A stretch of DNA of 64,000 bases from Candidatus Tritonobacter lacicola (GTDB taxonomy: Bacteria; Auribacterota; Tritonobacteria; Tritonobacterales; Tritonobacteraceae), in NCBI GenBank assembly GCA_030765135.1, contig JAVCDC010000080.1, forward strand, positions 1 through 64,000, written 5' to 3'. The position numbers and the translations under genes were made by a program. Positions 1-8,219 of this stretch are shown here, in pieces (positions within the stretch are counted from its first letter, which is position 1; each line of letters begins with the position of its first letter). The notes under the pieces are model-generated. The model saw only the letters and a list, made by a program, of their open reading frames with translations, was not told the DNA's origin and ran no database searches.

Positions 1-140
1 CCTGAACTGCAAGGTGATATAGTAAAATATGCCACTCATTAAGTCAAGAAAATTGTGAGGGAAATTGAAAACAATTTGGTGTTTAACCAATTGATATAAA
101 AGCAGTTACTATTTTACAGGAGCCTTACAGTTGTAATATT

Positions 141-172
141 AATAAATTTGCGAACGAAGTGAGCTAATTTAT
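141..172. repeat. Dispersed palindrome, family A (copy 1)
   Basis: A 32-base imperfect palindrome. The left arm ATAAATTTGC pairs with the right arm GCTAATTTAT around a GAACGAAGTGA core. Near-identical 32-base copies lie at 29090-29121 and 62565-62596. Longer copies with a CCTGCC-type core lie at 19283-19346, 42380-42431 and 47898-47949. It sits directly upstream of psd. Confidence 0.85.
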
Positions 173-176
173 ATGA

Positions 177-203
177 ATAAAATTTTTCCAAGAAAAATTT
201 TAT
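177..203 (+). promoter_or_regulatory. Perfect hairpin over the psd start codon
   Basis: Bases 177-187 and 193-203 form a perfect 11-base inverted repeat (ATAAAATTTTT and its complement) with a five-base loop. The right arm includes the first two bases of the psd ATG at 202, and no Shine-Dalgarno sequence is visible. In RNA this stem would cover the start codon. A regulatory role is inference; it may simply be another inserted palindrome. Confidence 0.4.
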
Positions 204-855
204 GAGGATACCTGTCGCGAAGGAAGTCGTTGCACCGCTTGCGCTTTTAATGCTGGTAGGGATCATCCTGCTGTTGTATCTGCCGTGGCTGGGCCTGGTC
301 ACCCTCGTGGTCGCCGCCCTCGTGGCGGCCTTCTTCAGGGATCCCGTCAGGGTCCCCGCTTACGGGCCGGGTGATTTTATCTCCCCCGCGGACGGCAGGG
401 TCGTGGCGGTCGAGAGAGTCGCCGAGGACCAGTACATCAAGGGTGCGGCCCTGAGGGTCGGCGTATTTATGAGCCTGCTGAACGTTCACATCAACTACTC
501 TCCCGTCACCGGCCGCGTCGCGTATATGCGTTACTCTCCCGGGAGGTTTGCCCCCGCAAACAGCAGGAAAGCCCCTCTCGAGAACGAGAGCAACGCCATC
601 GGGATAGCAGGGCCATCCTGCCGCATTATGGTCAAGCAGATAGCCGGTATCATCGCCAGGAGAATCGTGTGTGATTGCAGTTTAGGAACGAGCTTGAGCG
701 CAGGACAGAAGATAGGCTTGATAAAGTTCGGGTCCAGGGTCGATATCTATCTCCCCCCGCACTGCCGCCTTTTTGTGGAGATCGGGAGCCGCGTGAGAGG
801 GGGGGAAACCATCCTGGGGACGGTCGCTGATGAAAAAGATATACCTTGTTCCTAA
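202..855 (+). CDS. psd: Phosphatidylserine decarboxylase proenzyme (short form)
   Basis: Membrane-bound pyruvoyl enzyme that decarboxylates phosphatidylserine to phosphatidylethanolamine. The 217-residue length matches the short archaeal/alphaproteobacterial-type PSD rather than the long E. coli form. A hydrophobic N-terminus (about residues 10-45) is followed by FFRDPVR and SPADGRVV, both typical of the family. The conserved Gly-Ser self-cleavage site is visible in KFGSRVDIYLP (Gly177-Ser178); Ser178 would become the pyruvoyl group. The 3' end overlaps pssA by 26 bases, so the two consecutive steps of PE synthesis are translationally coupled. The start at 202 lies inside a perfect hairpin and has no obvious ribosome binding site. 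Confidence 0.93.
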   Translation: MRIPVAKEVVAPLALLMLVGIILLLYLPWLGLVTLVVAALVAAFFRDPVRVPAYGPGDFISPADGRVVAVERVAEDQYIKGAALRVGVFMSLLNVHINYSPVTGRVAYMRYSPGRFAPANSRKAPLENESNAIGIAGPSCRIMVKQIAGIIARRIVCDCSLGTSLSAGQKIGLIKFGSRVDIYLPPHCRLFVEIGSRVRGGETILGTVADEKDIPCS

Positions 856-1594
856 TCTTCTGACGACGGCGAACTTCTTCTGCGGCCTCCTCTCGCTGGT
901 CTTCACGCTGAACGGTTATCCCGTCCTGTCGGCCCAGATGATATTGACCGGAATGCTCTTCGACGTCCTCGACGGTCTCATAGCGAGGGCGAGAAAGAAG
1001 ACGAGCAGGTTCGGTCTCGAGTACGACTCCCTGGCGGACCTCCTCACCTGTGGCATAGCGCCGACGCTTCTCATCTACAGCCTCGTGCTGAAGGAGATGG
1101 GGCAGGTCGGTCTGGGCGTCGCGTTTCTCTACTCGGTCTGCTGCGCGCTCAGGCTGGCCCGTTTTAACGCGCAGGTCCAGAAGGAGGAGAAACACAGCTT
1201 TACGGGCCTACCGACGCCGGCCGCCGCCGGCCTAATAGCCACGTTCATGCTCGTAACGCAGAAGTTCGGCCTCGAGTCCTGGAGGACGGCTCTTCCATTC
1301 GGGGTCCTGGTATTGTCGTATCTTATGGTGAGCACCGTCAGGTATCCCGCCCCCGGCTCGCTCAGTGTATGGAAGAGGAGGCCCTTCTTTTACCTCGTCG
1401 TTCTAATTCTTCTGGCGTGCGTCTTTGTGGCGCAGCCGGAACTCTGCCTCTTCTTCCTGTTCGCCGTGTATTGCTTCTACTGGCCATGCAGGAAAGTCGT
1501 GTCGCTGAGGGTATTGAAATGGCTGAAGCCGGGGATGGATATGGCGCCCGGGGAAGGCGTCGAAAGGGACGGGACTATCGATCGTGACGGGTAA
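830..1594 (+). CDS. pssA: CDP-diacylglycerol--serine O-phosphatidyltransferase
   Basis: Integral membrane enzyme making phosphatidylserine from CDP-diacylglycerol and serine, which supplies the substrate of the upstream Psd. The CDP-alcohol phosphotransferase signature is complete: DVLDGLIAR, eight residues, then GLEYDSLAD, giving the D-x2-D-G-x2-A-R-x8-G-x3-D-x3-D pattern near residues 45-69. Several hydrophobic segments follow (about 95-115, 130-150, 180-220), as expected for a bacterial type II PssA of about 250 residues. The start at 830 lies within psd, a common arrangement for this pair. The C-terminal about 25 residues are hydrophilic and unremarkable. Confidence 0.93.
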   Translation: MKKIYLVPNLLTTANFFCGLLSLVFTLNGYPVLSAQMILTGMLFDVLDGLIARARKKTSRFGLEYDSLADLLTCGIAPTLLIYSLVLKEMGQVGLGVAFLYSVCCALRLARFNAQVQKEEKHSFTGLPTPAAAGLIATFMLVTQKFGLESWRTALPFGVLVLSYLMVSTVRYPAPGSLSVWKRRPFFYLVVLILLACVFVAQPELCLFFLFAVYCFYWPCRKVVSLRVLKWLKPGMDMAPGEGVERDGTIDRDG

Positions 1595-1688
1595 AGCCGG
1601 AACGCGCTGAGAATAACTGTGCCGGGCGGGTTCCGTTCCGTCCCGGTGGATTTATTCCTCCTCCTGAAGCTCTGTTCCGGTATATTGG

Positions 1689-3185
1689 ATGGAAGGGATG
1701 ATCCAGGGTACATTTTACGAGATTCTGCGGAGGCTCCGTCGATATGCCTTGGTGGCCTTCGCCCTGATGACGGTTATTCCCGTCCTGGTTTTCTGTTTTC
1801 TCTTCGTCCATCTCTATTCCCTCGCGGATCCGGCTCCGTACCATGCCCCCGGCCTTTTCGTGATTGCTTTCCTCGGTCTCCTGATCGCGGTGCTCGGTTT
1901 GCCCTGGATGAGGAAAAAGGCCGGATCGGCGCTCGTAGATTTGAGGAGAAGGATTGAGGAGGTCGCCCGGATAGATCCTGCCGAGGATGAGATACTGAGC
2001 CGGTACGGCGAGGTGGGGCGGATAGCCATGGCGCTGAACAGGGTCGTGGCCGAGCTCAGGGAAGACAGGCGCAAGCTGAAGGAGCTGAACGAGGAACTCG
2101 AGGGGCGGGTGCGTGAGAGAACGGCGGAAGCGGGAAGGCTGTCGATTGTGGTTGAAAGCCTGGGGGAGAGCGTCATCATGACCGACCTGGAGAACACGAT
2201 CACCTATGTTAACCCCGCGGGGTGCAGGATGCTGGGGTACGCGAGCGAGGAGATGACAGGCCGAGAATCGACCGATTTTTTCGGCGGGATACCCGGGAAT
2301 CCTCCCGATCTCTACGGCATGATGAAAAGCGGATCCCCGGGCGGCGCCTGGGATGGCGAGGTCCTGAACAGGCGTAAGTCCGGGGAGATTTTTCCGGTTT
2401 ACCTGAGGACCTTTTATCTGTGCGACGAGGAGGGCCGCCGGGTGGGTCATGCGGGGGTCGCGCGCGATATCACCAAGGCGAAGGCCCTCCGGGAGCAGAT
2501 CCTGAAGTCCGAGAAACTGGCCGCTCTCGGTAAGCTCGTTTCCGGAATCGCCCACGAGCTGAACAATCCCCTCACCGGTGTCCTTGGGTATTCCCAGATT
2601 ATCCTTGAAACCCTCGAAGATGGGACCCTGAAGGATGATATCCGGAAGGTTTACAACGAGGCCAGGCGATGCGAGCGGATCGTCCGGAAGCTGAGGGCCT
2701 TCGGCAGGGGCTACCGCATGAGGGTTTCCGCTCTCGATATCAACGATCTTGTCCGTGAGGTGGCGCGGCTGAAGCTCCACCGGATCCGTGACAGGGGAAT
2801 AGAGCTTGAGATCGATCTCCCTGAAGATGTGCCCCCGATAGACGGAGACAGCGTCCGGCTTCAGCAGGTGCTCGACGCCCTTTTCGACAACGCGATCCAG
2901 GCCATCGAGGGAAGGGATGAGAAACGGTTGCGCGTGGCGACTTCAAAGGGGGACGATTTCATCAGGATTAAAGTTATTGACACCGGATGCGGCATTACTG
3001 AAGATAACATCTCCATGGTGTTCGACCCGTTTTTTTCCACCAGGGAGGTGGGCGAGGGTGCGGGCCTGGGCCTGAGCCTCGCCTATGGAGTCGTCAGGGA
3101 ACACGGCGGAGATATATCGGTCGAGAGCCGGCCCGGAGAGGGGTCGACGTTTACCGTGTCCCTCCCGGCGCGTGTATTGGCATGA
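1689..3185 (+). CDS. PAS-domain sensor histidine kinase
   Basis: Membrane-anchored two-component sensor kinase. Two transmembrane segments (about 19-43 and 54-72) are followed by a charged HAMP/coiled-coil-like linker (about 85-145) and a PAS domain (about 150-260; contains MTDLENTITYVNPAG). The HisKA dimerisation helix carries the phospho-acceptor in SGIAHELNNPLTG (His289). The catalytic ATPase domain shows an N box (DNAIQAIEG), a G1 box (DTGCGI) and a G2 box (GAGLGLSLAYG). No large periplasmic sensor domain is present, so the stimulus is probably read in the membrane or by PAS. The response-regulator gene starts one base after the stop, so they form a cognate pair. ATG 1689 or 1698 could start it. 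Confidence 0.9.
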   Translation: MEGMIQGTFYEILRRLRRYALVAFALMTVIPVLVFCFLFVHLYSLADPAPYHAPGLFVIAFLGLLIAVLGLPWMRKKAGSALVDLRRRIEEVARIDPAEDEILSRYGEVGRIAMALNRVVAELREDRRKLKELNEELEGRVRERTAEAGRLSIVVESLGESVIMTDLENTITYVNPAGCRMLGYASEEMTGRESTDFFGGIPGNPPDLYGMMKSGSPGGAWDGEVLNRRKSGEIFPVYLRTFYLCDEEGRRVGHAGVARDITKAKALREQILKSEKLAALGKLVSGIAHELNNPLTGVLGYSQIILETLEDGTLKDDIRKVYNEARRCERIVRKLRAFGRGYRMRVSALDINDLVREVARLKLHRIRDRGIELEIDLPEDVPPIDGDSVRLQQVLDALFDNAIQAIEGRDEKRLRVATSKGDDFIRIKVIDTGCGITEDNISMVFDPFFSTREVGEGAGLGLSLAYGVVREHGGDISVESRPGEGSTFTVSLPARVLA

Positions 3186-3186
3186 C

Positions 3187-4239
3187 ATGGAGAGTGAAAC
3201 CGACATGCTGCTGGTGGTCGATGACGAACCTATCGTGAGAGACGTTCTGACGCGCAGGCTCAGGTTGTCGGGCTACAGGTGCGAGGAGTCCGAGAACGCG
3301 TTCGACGCCATGAAGAAGGTGGAAAGAGGAGATTTCTCCCTCGTTTTGAGCGATATCAAGATGCCCGGCAAGGACGGGATCAGCCTGCTCGAGGAGATTC
3401 GGAGCGTGGACGCCGATATTGCAGTTATCATGGTGACCGCCATGCCCGACGTTGACTTCGCCATACGGGCCATGAGGCTGGGGGCGTACGATTACATTAC
3501 CAAGCCTTTCAATTTCGAGGAGGTACTGATCTGCGTCGAGCGGGCGCTGGAGAAGCGGACCCTGATCCTGGAGAACAGGGAGTACCGGGCGAAGCTCGAG
3601 GAGAAAGTCATTGAGAGGACGAGAGAGCTTCTTGAGAAAACCCGGCAGAAGAGGAAGCTCCTGGTGAACGCGATAACGTCCCTGGCGTATTCACTGGCGG
3701 TGAGCGATGCGGAAACAGAGGGTCACTCCCGGCGCGTGGCGGCGAGCGCTGCGGCCATTGCGGGGCGGATGTCCTTTTCCGCACGCGAGATAGCGGATAT
3801 AGAGGTCGCGGGTCTTCTCCACGATATCGGGAAGATAGGCATCTCAAAGGAGATATTAAAAAAAGAGCTGTCGCTGACAGCGAGCGAGTACGAGGATGTG
3901 AAAAAGCACCCGCTCACGGCCGAGAGGATCCTGCAGCCGATAGAGGAACTGGGAGATTCGCTCAAGTTGATCCGGCATCATCACGAGCACTACGACGGCA
4001 GCGGCTACCCCGACGGTCTCAGGGGTGAGGAGATTCCCCTCGGGTCGAGGATTCTCCTGGTGGCGGATGCCTGGGACGCGATGATCTCGGACCGTCCGGA
4101 AAGCGGGCCGCTGCCGGTGGAGGCGGCGATCAAAGAGCTGGAGATAAATTCGGGCACGCAGTTCGACCCGGATGTCGCCCGTCTCTATATCTCCATGATA
4201 AAGGGTGACAATAAAGACAGTCCGGATGTGAAAAGATGA
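3187..4239 (+). CDS. Response regulator with HD-GYP output domain
   Basis: Receiver domain (about 1-120) with acidic pocket VVDDEP and phospho-acceptor Asp56 in LSDIKMPGKDG, a coiled-coil linker (about 125-165), then an HD-GYP domain. The HD pair is His212-Asp213 in LLHDIGKIG, and the signature continues as HHHEHYDGSGYPDGL. HD-GYP proteins hydrolyse cyclic di-GMP, so this pair likely turns phosphorylation into lower c-di-GMP. I chose ATG 3187, one base after the kinase stop. A longer reading frame opens at 3085, but its extra residues lie inside the kinase gene and have no receiver homology. The end overlaps the next gene by ATGA. Confidence 0.92.
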   Translation: MESETDMLLVVDDEPIVRDVLTRRLRLSGYRCEESENAFDAMKKVERGDFSLVLSDIKMPGKDGISLLEEIRSVDADIAVIMVTAMPDVDFAIRAMRLGAYDYITKPFNFEEVLICVERALEKRTLILENREYRAKLEEKVIERTRELLEKTRQKRKLLVNAITSLAYSLAVSDAETEGHSRRVAASAAAIAGRMSFSAREIADIEVAGLLHDIGKIGISKEILKKELSLTASEYEDVKKHPLTAERILQPIEELGDSLKLIRHHHEHYDGSGYPDGLRGEEIPLGSRILLVADAWDAMISDRPESGPLPVEAAIKELEINSGTQFDPDVARLYISMIKGDNKDSPDVKR

Positions 4240-5354
4240 AAATATTTTCATACAGGATGCTTCTGATGGTTATTGGCGCCGTGGTCCTGGCGGCGGCCGT
4301 ATATACCGCGTCCGGGAGGCTTGCCGGCAGTTCCCGCCTGGAGAGGGCCAGGTCGCTGTACGAGTCGGGTGATGAGAAAGGAGCGTACAGGCTCTTCGAG
4401 GATATCTACAATAAACGTCCGGATTCAAGGCTGGGAAAAGAAGCTTTGTACTATCTCTGCAGGATGGGGAGGGGGACCACCGACGAGAGGATGGCCCTCT
4501 GGCATAAGTTCCTCGATGGAGAGCCGACGGGAGATGCCAGGGCAGCGGGGATGCTCGAGCTGGCAGTCCTCTATCGTGAAAAGGGCGAGAATGAAAAGGC
4601 GATAGAGACGTACAACGGCGTTATACGGAGCGCTTCCGGCGACGGCCGGGAAGTGCGCGCCATGCGCGAGCTGGCCTCCCTTTACAGGAGTACGGGAAAG
4701 CTGAAGGAAGCCCGGGATATGCTCGAATCCATCCTGGAGGAGCATCCCGGCACCCCGGAGGTGGGTGAAATCCAGAATAATATGGGAGAGATCAACGTCG
4801 AGGCGATCCTGAGCCGGAAGATCGATGAGCCGTTGAGCCTGGAGTACGTGGTTAAACCGGGGGACTCCCTCGCGAAGATCACCAAGAAATTTAACACGAC
4901 GGTGGATCTGCTCAAGGCGTGCAACAACAAGAAAGACGGAACCATCAGGGTCAACGACAGGCTGAAGGTCGTGACGGCTGATTTCGCGATACTGATAGAT
5001 AAATCCCAGTGCACGCTCTCCCTCCTTGCAAACGGTGACCTCTTCAAGATATACAGCGTGGGGACCGGCAGGGATAACATTACACCGGTGGGAGCGTTCA
5101 AGGTCACCGATAAGATAGTCGAGCCGGTGTGGTACAAGCCGGGAGGCGGCGAGATCCCCTACGGGGATCCCGGGAACCTGCTTGGCACCCGGTGGATAAA
5201 CATAGATTTGCCGGGATACGGGATCCATGGGACGTGGGAGCCGGAGACGATCGGGAAGCAGATGAGCGCGGGCTGTATCAGGCTTTTAAACGAGGACGTG
5301 GAGGAGTTATTCATGATTATCCCGCTCGGTACACCGGTAACGATAGTGGATTAA
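4236..5354 (+). CDS. L,D-transpeptidase with TPR and LysM domains
   Basis: Exported peptidoglycan cross-linking or protein-anchoring enzyme. The order is an N-terminal membrane anchor/signal (about 5-25), TPR-like helices (about 30-185), a LysM domain starting YVVKPGDSLAKITKKF, and a C-terminal YkuD/ErfK catalytic domain. The active site is visible: His331 in GIHGTW and nucleophile Cys347 in SAGCIRLLNEDVEEL. The LysM domain would hold the enzyme on the cell wall, and the TPR part could bind partners. The ATGA overlap with the HD-GYP gene suggests the three genes 1689-5354 form one transcript, linking the signal pair with cell-wall remodelling (inference). Confidence 0.9.
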   Translation: MKIFSYRMLLMVIGAVVLAAAVYTASGRLAGSSRLERARSLYESGDEKGAYRLFEDIYNKRPDSRLGKEALYYLCRMGRGTTDERMALWHKFLDGEPTGDARAAGMLELAVLYREKGENEKAIETYNGVIRSASGDGREVRAMRELASLYRSTGKLKEARDMLESILEEHPGTPEVGEIQNNMGEINVEAILSRKIDEPLSLEYVVKPGDSLAKITKKFNTTVDLLKACNNKKDGTIRVNDRLKVVTADFAILIDKSQCTLSLLANGDLFKIYSVGTGRDNITPVGAFKVTDKIVEPVWYKPGGGEIPYGDPGNLLGTRWINIDLPGYGIHGTWEPETIGKQMSAGCIRLLNEDVEELFMIIPLGTPVTIVD

Positions 5355-5414
5355 GATAGCGTCCATTACGCTTGTATTTATTGATAATTCGCAAAGACAG
5401 AAAGACGGCCTATT

Positions 5415-6383
5415 ATGAGCAATAACACGGGTTTGGATTTCGAGAGGCCTATACTGGAGCTGGAGAAGAAGATCGAGGAACTGAGGAGCCTCTCCGCCGG
5501 CGAGATAGACTTCACCGCTGAGATAAAGAGCCTCCAGAGCAAGCTGGATAAAGCGAGAAGGAAGGTCTTTAAGAGCCTTACCGCCTGGCAGAAGGTCCAG
5601 ATAGCGAGGCATCCCCAGAGGCCCTACATGCTCGATTACGTGGGGTTGATATTCGAGGAATTCATCGAGCTCTCCGGGGACAGGTGCTACGCGGACGACA
5701 AGGCCCTCATAGGGGGGTTCGCCACGCTGGACGGTGAAAGGGTCATGATACTCGGCCACCAGAAGGGACGGGACACAAAAGAGAACCTCATGAGGAACTT
5801 CGGAAGCGCCCATCCGGAAGGCTACAGGAAGGCGCTGAGGTTGATGAGGCTTGCCGAGAAATTCAGCATCCCCATTCTGACGTTTGTCGACACCCCCGGC
5901 GCCTACCCCGGCATAGGAGCGGAGGAGAGGGGTCAGGCGGAGGCCATCGCGGTCAACCTGCGTGAGATGATGGCGCTGAGGACGCCGGTTATAGTGACCA
6001 TAATCGGAGAGGGGGGAAGCGGAGGGGCGCTCGGAATAGGTATCGGCGACAGAGTGATAATGCTTGAAAACGCCTATTACTCCGTCATCTCCCCGGAGGG
6101 GTGCGCGGCCATTTTATGGAAGGATAAGGCAAGGGCGGCGGACGCCGCCGTGGCCCTCAAGCTGACGTCACGCGACCAGCTCGGACTCGGGTTGGTAGAC
6201 GAGATCGTGCCGGAGCCCCTCGGCGGGGCTCACAGGGATCCCGAGGCTGTTGCTGCGGCGCTCAAGGAACGGCTGATCACCAATTTGAAGGAGCTCACCT
6301 TGCTGCCCCCGGAAGAGCTTCTCGAAAAGCGATACCGGAAATTCAGATGTATGGGCGTATTTGAAGAGGGGATAGAGGAATAA
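5415..6383 (+). CDS. accA: Acetyl-CoA carboxylase carboxyltransferase subunit alpha
   Basis: Carboxyltransferase alpha subunit of acetyl-CoA carboxylase, which moves CO2 from biotin carboxyl carrier protein to acetyl-CoA in the first step of fatty-acid synthesis. It has the usual length (322 residues). The N-terminal [17 protein letters not shown] helix and the crotonase-like core are typical, with [31 protein letters not shown] and [17 protein letters not shown]. accD is not adjacent. The last codons and stop are the first partial unit of a 53-base tandem repeat that continues to 6576. Confidence 0.95.
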   Translation: MSNNTGLDFERPILELEKKIEELRSLSAGEIDFTAEIKSLQSKLDKARRKVFKSLTAWQKVQIARHPQRPYMLDYVGLIFEEFIELSGDRCYADDKALIGGFATLDGERVMILGHQKGRDTKENLMRNFGSAHPEGYRKALRLMRLAEKFSIPILTFVDTPGAYPGIGAEERGQAEAIAVNLREMMALRTPVIVTIIGEGGSGGALGIGIGDRVIMLENAYYSVISPEGCAAILWKDKARAADAAVALKLTSRDQLGLGLVDEIVPEPLGGAHRDPEAVAAALKERLITNLKELTLLPPEELLEKRYRKFRCMGVFEEGIEE

Positions 6384-6576
6384 ATAGCAATTAGCAATTC
6401 AAAATTAGCCATTAGCGATTAGCGATAGCGGAATAGATAACAATTAGCGATTCAAAATTAGCCATTAGCTATTAGCAATAGAGGAATAGATAACAATTAG
6501 CGATTCAAAATTAGCCATTAGCCATTAGCGATAGAGGAATAGATAACAATTAGCAATTCAAAATTAGCCATTAGCA
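6371..6576. repeat. 53-base tandem repeat rich in ATTAGC
   Basis: TTCAAAATTAGCC recurs at 6398, 6451, 6504 and 6557, exactly 53 bases apart, giving about 3.5 copies. Each unit is itself built from ATTAGC/ATTAGCG words plus GAGGAATAGATAA. The first unit reaches back over the accA stop codon (GAGGAATAAATAG against GAGGAATAGATAA). The last unit ends on the ATG of the four-helix-bundle gene. The complementary words (GCTAATCGCTAATTG) follow that gene, so it is framed by inverted repeats. Confidence 0.9.
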
Positions 6577-6945
6577 ATGACAGAATATAAAAAATACGGT
6601 GAAGATATTGCAGCCAGACTGATGGATTTTGCGGTGCATATAATCAAGCTTTTCAATGAACTTCCAGACACTATTGTAGGTAGGCACATAGGAGGCCAGC
6701 TTCTGAGAGCGGGCACATCAGCAGGGGCGAATTATGAGGAGGCACGTGGAGCGCAATCAAGATCCGACTTCATTCACAAGATGAGCATAGTACTGAAAGA
6801 GCTAAAGGAGTCGAGGTTTTGGCTGAAACTCATCATGCGCTCAAAGCTCGTGAAAGAAAACAGGCTGAAAGACCTCTTATTAGAATGCGAGGCATTATGC
6901 GGTATCATCGCAAAGAGCATACTGACGGCAAGAAAATCGAAATAA
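6577..6945 (+). CDS. Four-helix bundle protein (S23/IVP family)
   Basis: A 122-residue, all-helical protein of the family first seen in intervening sequences of 23S rRNA genes and related to the Avd accessory protein of diversity-generating retroelements. Typical residues are QLLRAGTSAGANYEEARGA (about 41-59), followed by FIHKMSIVLKELKESRFWLKL and LLLECEALCGIIAKSI. The family has no known enzymatic activity; nucleic-acid binding is suggested by its Avd relatives. Base composition is clearly more AT-rich than the neighbouring genes. It lies inside inverted ATTAGC repeats, and a decayed copy of its 3' half lies at 8011-8165. Both facts suggest a gene carried by a repeat element rather than a housekeeping gene. 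Confidence 0.88.
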   Translation: MTEYKKYGEDIAARLMDFAVHIIKLFNELPDTIVGRHIGGQLLRAGTSAGANYEEARGAQSRSDFIHKMSIVLKELKESRFWLKLIMRSKLVKENRLKDLLLECEALCGIIAKSILTARKSK

Positions 6946-6990
6946 ATTTCTATTGCTAATCGCTAATTGTTAATGGTTAATCGCTAATTT
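6946..6990. repeat. Right inverted flank of the four-helix-bundle gene
   Basis: Contains GCTAATCGCTAATTGTTAATGG and TTAATCGCTAATTT. These are the reverse complement of the ATTAGCGATTAGC words before the gene. It ends two bases before the ATG of the epimerase gene. Confidence 0.8.
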
Positions 6991-6992
6991 AT

Positions 6993-7952
6993 ATGAGATC
7001 TTTGATCACCGGAGGGGCAGGCTTCATCGGCTCTCATCTCGCGGAGGTGCTGCTGGAGCGCGGTGACGAGGTCTATGTCATAGATGACCTCAGTACGGGC
7101 TCGATATTGAATATCGAGCACCTCAAGACAAACCCGGAATTTAACTATACCATAGACTCGGTGATGAACTATCCCGTCATCGCCGAGCTTGTCGATAGGT
7201 GCGATGTGATATTTCACCTCGCCGCGGCTGTGGGCGTTAACCTGATTATCGAGGATCCTGTAAGGACGATATCGACGAACATAAGGGGAACCGAGATAGT
7301 TCTGGAGCTGTCTGTAAAAAAGCACAAGAAAGTCGTTCTCGCGTCGACATCCGAAGTTTACGGCAAGACGCCTAAGGTCCCCTTCTGCGAGGGCGATGAT
7401 CTCGTCCTCGGCCCAACGAATATGGGTCGCTGGAGCTACGCTTGCTCCAAGGCTATAGACGAATTCCTTGCCATAGCGTGGTGGAAGCAGTACTCGCTCC
7501 CTGTTGTGATCGTGAGGTTGTTCAACACCGTGGGCCCGCGCCAGACCGGACGCTACGGCATGGTTATACCCAGGTTGATAGAGCAGGCTCTTGCGGGGGA
7601 GCCGATCACGGTTTACGGCAGCGGGGAGCAGAGCAGGAGCTTCGCCTATGTTAAGGATATCGTGGACGCCATCGTGAAGCTGAGTGAGGCGGAGCGGGCC
7701 GTGGGCGAGATATTCAATCTCGGGAGCGATGAGGAGATAACGATAGGGGAGCTCGCGCGGCGCGTGAAGGAGGCTGCGGGAAGCGATTCGGAGATAGTGA
7801 ATATATCCTACGACGAGGCTTACGAGGAGGGCTTCGAAGATGTCCTCAGGCGTGTCCCGGACATATCAAAGGCGCGGGAATATATCGGCTTCGAACCGAA
7901 GGTGAAGCTCGCCGGGATTCTGCGGAAAACGGTTGAATACATGAGGGAGTAG
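6993..7952 (+). CDS. NAD-dependent epimerase/dehydratase (extended SDR)
   Basis: Nucleotide-sugar epimerase, dehydratase or decarboxylase of the extended short-chain dehydrogenase family, acting in the cytoplasm to supply sugar donors. The Rossmann motif GGAGFIGSHL is at residues 7-16, the catalytic Tyr-Lys pair is in WSYACSKAIDEF, and the substrate loop shows RLFNTVGPRQTGRYGMV. Closest in look to UDP-glucuronate decarboxylase or UDP-glucose 4-epimerase relatives; the exact substrate cannot be read from sequence. The gene is bracketed by two copies of the four-helix-bundle/ATTAGC element, intact at 6371-6990 and decayed at 7953-8219, with the repeats touching both its start and its stop. Confidence 0.88.
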   Translation: MRSLITGGAGFIGSHLAEVLLERGDEVYVIDDLSTGSILNIEHLKTNPEFNYTIDSVMNYPVIAELVDRCDVIFHLAAAVGVNLIIEDPVRTISTNIRGTEIVLELSVKKHKKVVLASTSEVYGKTPKVPFCEGDDLVLGPTNMGRWSYACSKAIDEFLAIAWWKQYSLPVVIVRLFNTVGPRQTGRYGMVIPRLIEQALAGEPITVYGSGEQSRSFAYVKDIVDAIVKLSEAERAVGEIFNLGSDEEITIGELARRVKEAAGSDSEIVNISYDEAYEEGFEDVLRRVPDISKAREYIGFEPKVKLAGILRKTVEYMRE

Positions 7953-8219
7953 CAATTAGCCATTAACGATTAACCATTAGCAATTAGCGATTAACCATTA
8001 GCGATTAACCATGAAAGAGCTAAAAGGAGTCGAGGTTTTGGCTGAAACTCATTATGCGCTCAAAGCTCGTGAAAGAAAATAGGATGAAAGCCCTCTTATT
8101 AGAATCCGATGCATTATGCGGCATCATCGCAAAGAGCATAATGACGGCAAGAAAATCAAAAATATATTTCTATTACTAATTGCTAATTTTAAATGGTTAA
8201 TCGCTAATTGTTAATTGTT
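7953..8219. repeat. ATTAGC repeat tract around the decayed four-helix copy
   Basis: The left part (7953-8010) has ATTAGCCATTAACGATTAACC-type words. The right part (about 8165-8219) has the complementary ATTGCTAATTTTAAATGGTTAATCGC-type words. The tract runs from the epimerase stop to the ATG at 8220. It has the same layout as around 6577-6945 but with a shortened gene inside. Confidence 0.8.
8011..8165 (+). pseudogene. Truncated copy of the four-helix-bundle gene
   Basis: About 150 bases that match the 3' half of the gene at 6577-6945 (from about 6793) almost base for base. Both contain GGAGTCGAGGTTTTGGCTGA, CGCTCAAAGCTCGTGAAAGA and GCATCATCGCAAAGAGC-type segments. An extra A in GAGCTAAAAGGAG shifts the frame, and AAAATAGG creates a stop. 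The 5' half is missing. It is a dead second copy in the same orientation. Confidence 0.85.

Noticed and set aside
1575..2780. 401-codon minus-strand frame opposite the histidine kinase
   Set aside because: It is the complement of conserved kinase sequence; composition is typical of antisense frames in GC-rich DNA.
3085..3186. Earlier start for the HD-GYP response regulator
   Set aside because: The extra 34 residues overlap the histidine kinase in another frame and precede the receiver domain without similarity.
8208..8219. TTG start for the ArgA-like gene
   Set aside because: The four extra codons are repeat sequence; ATG 8220 fits the family N-terminus.
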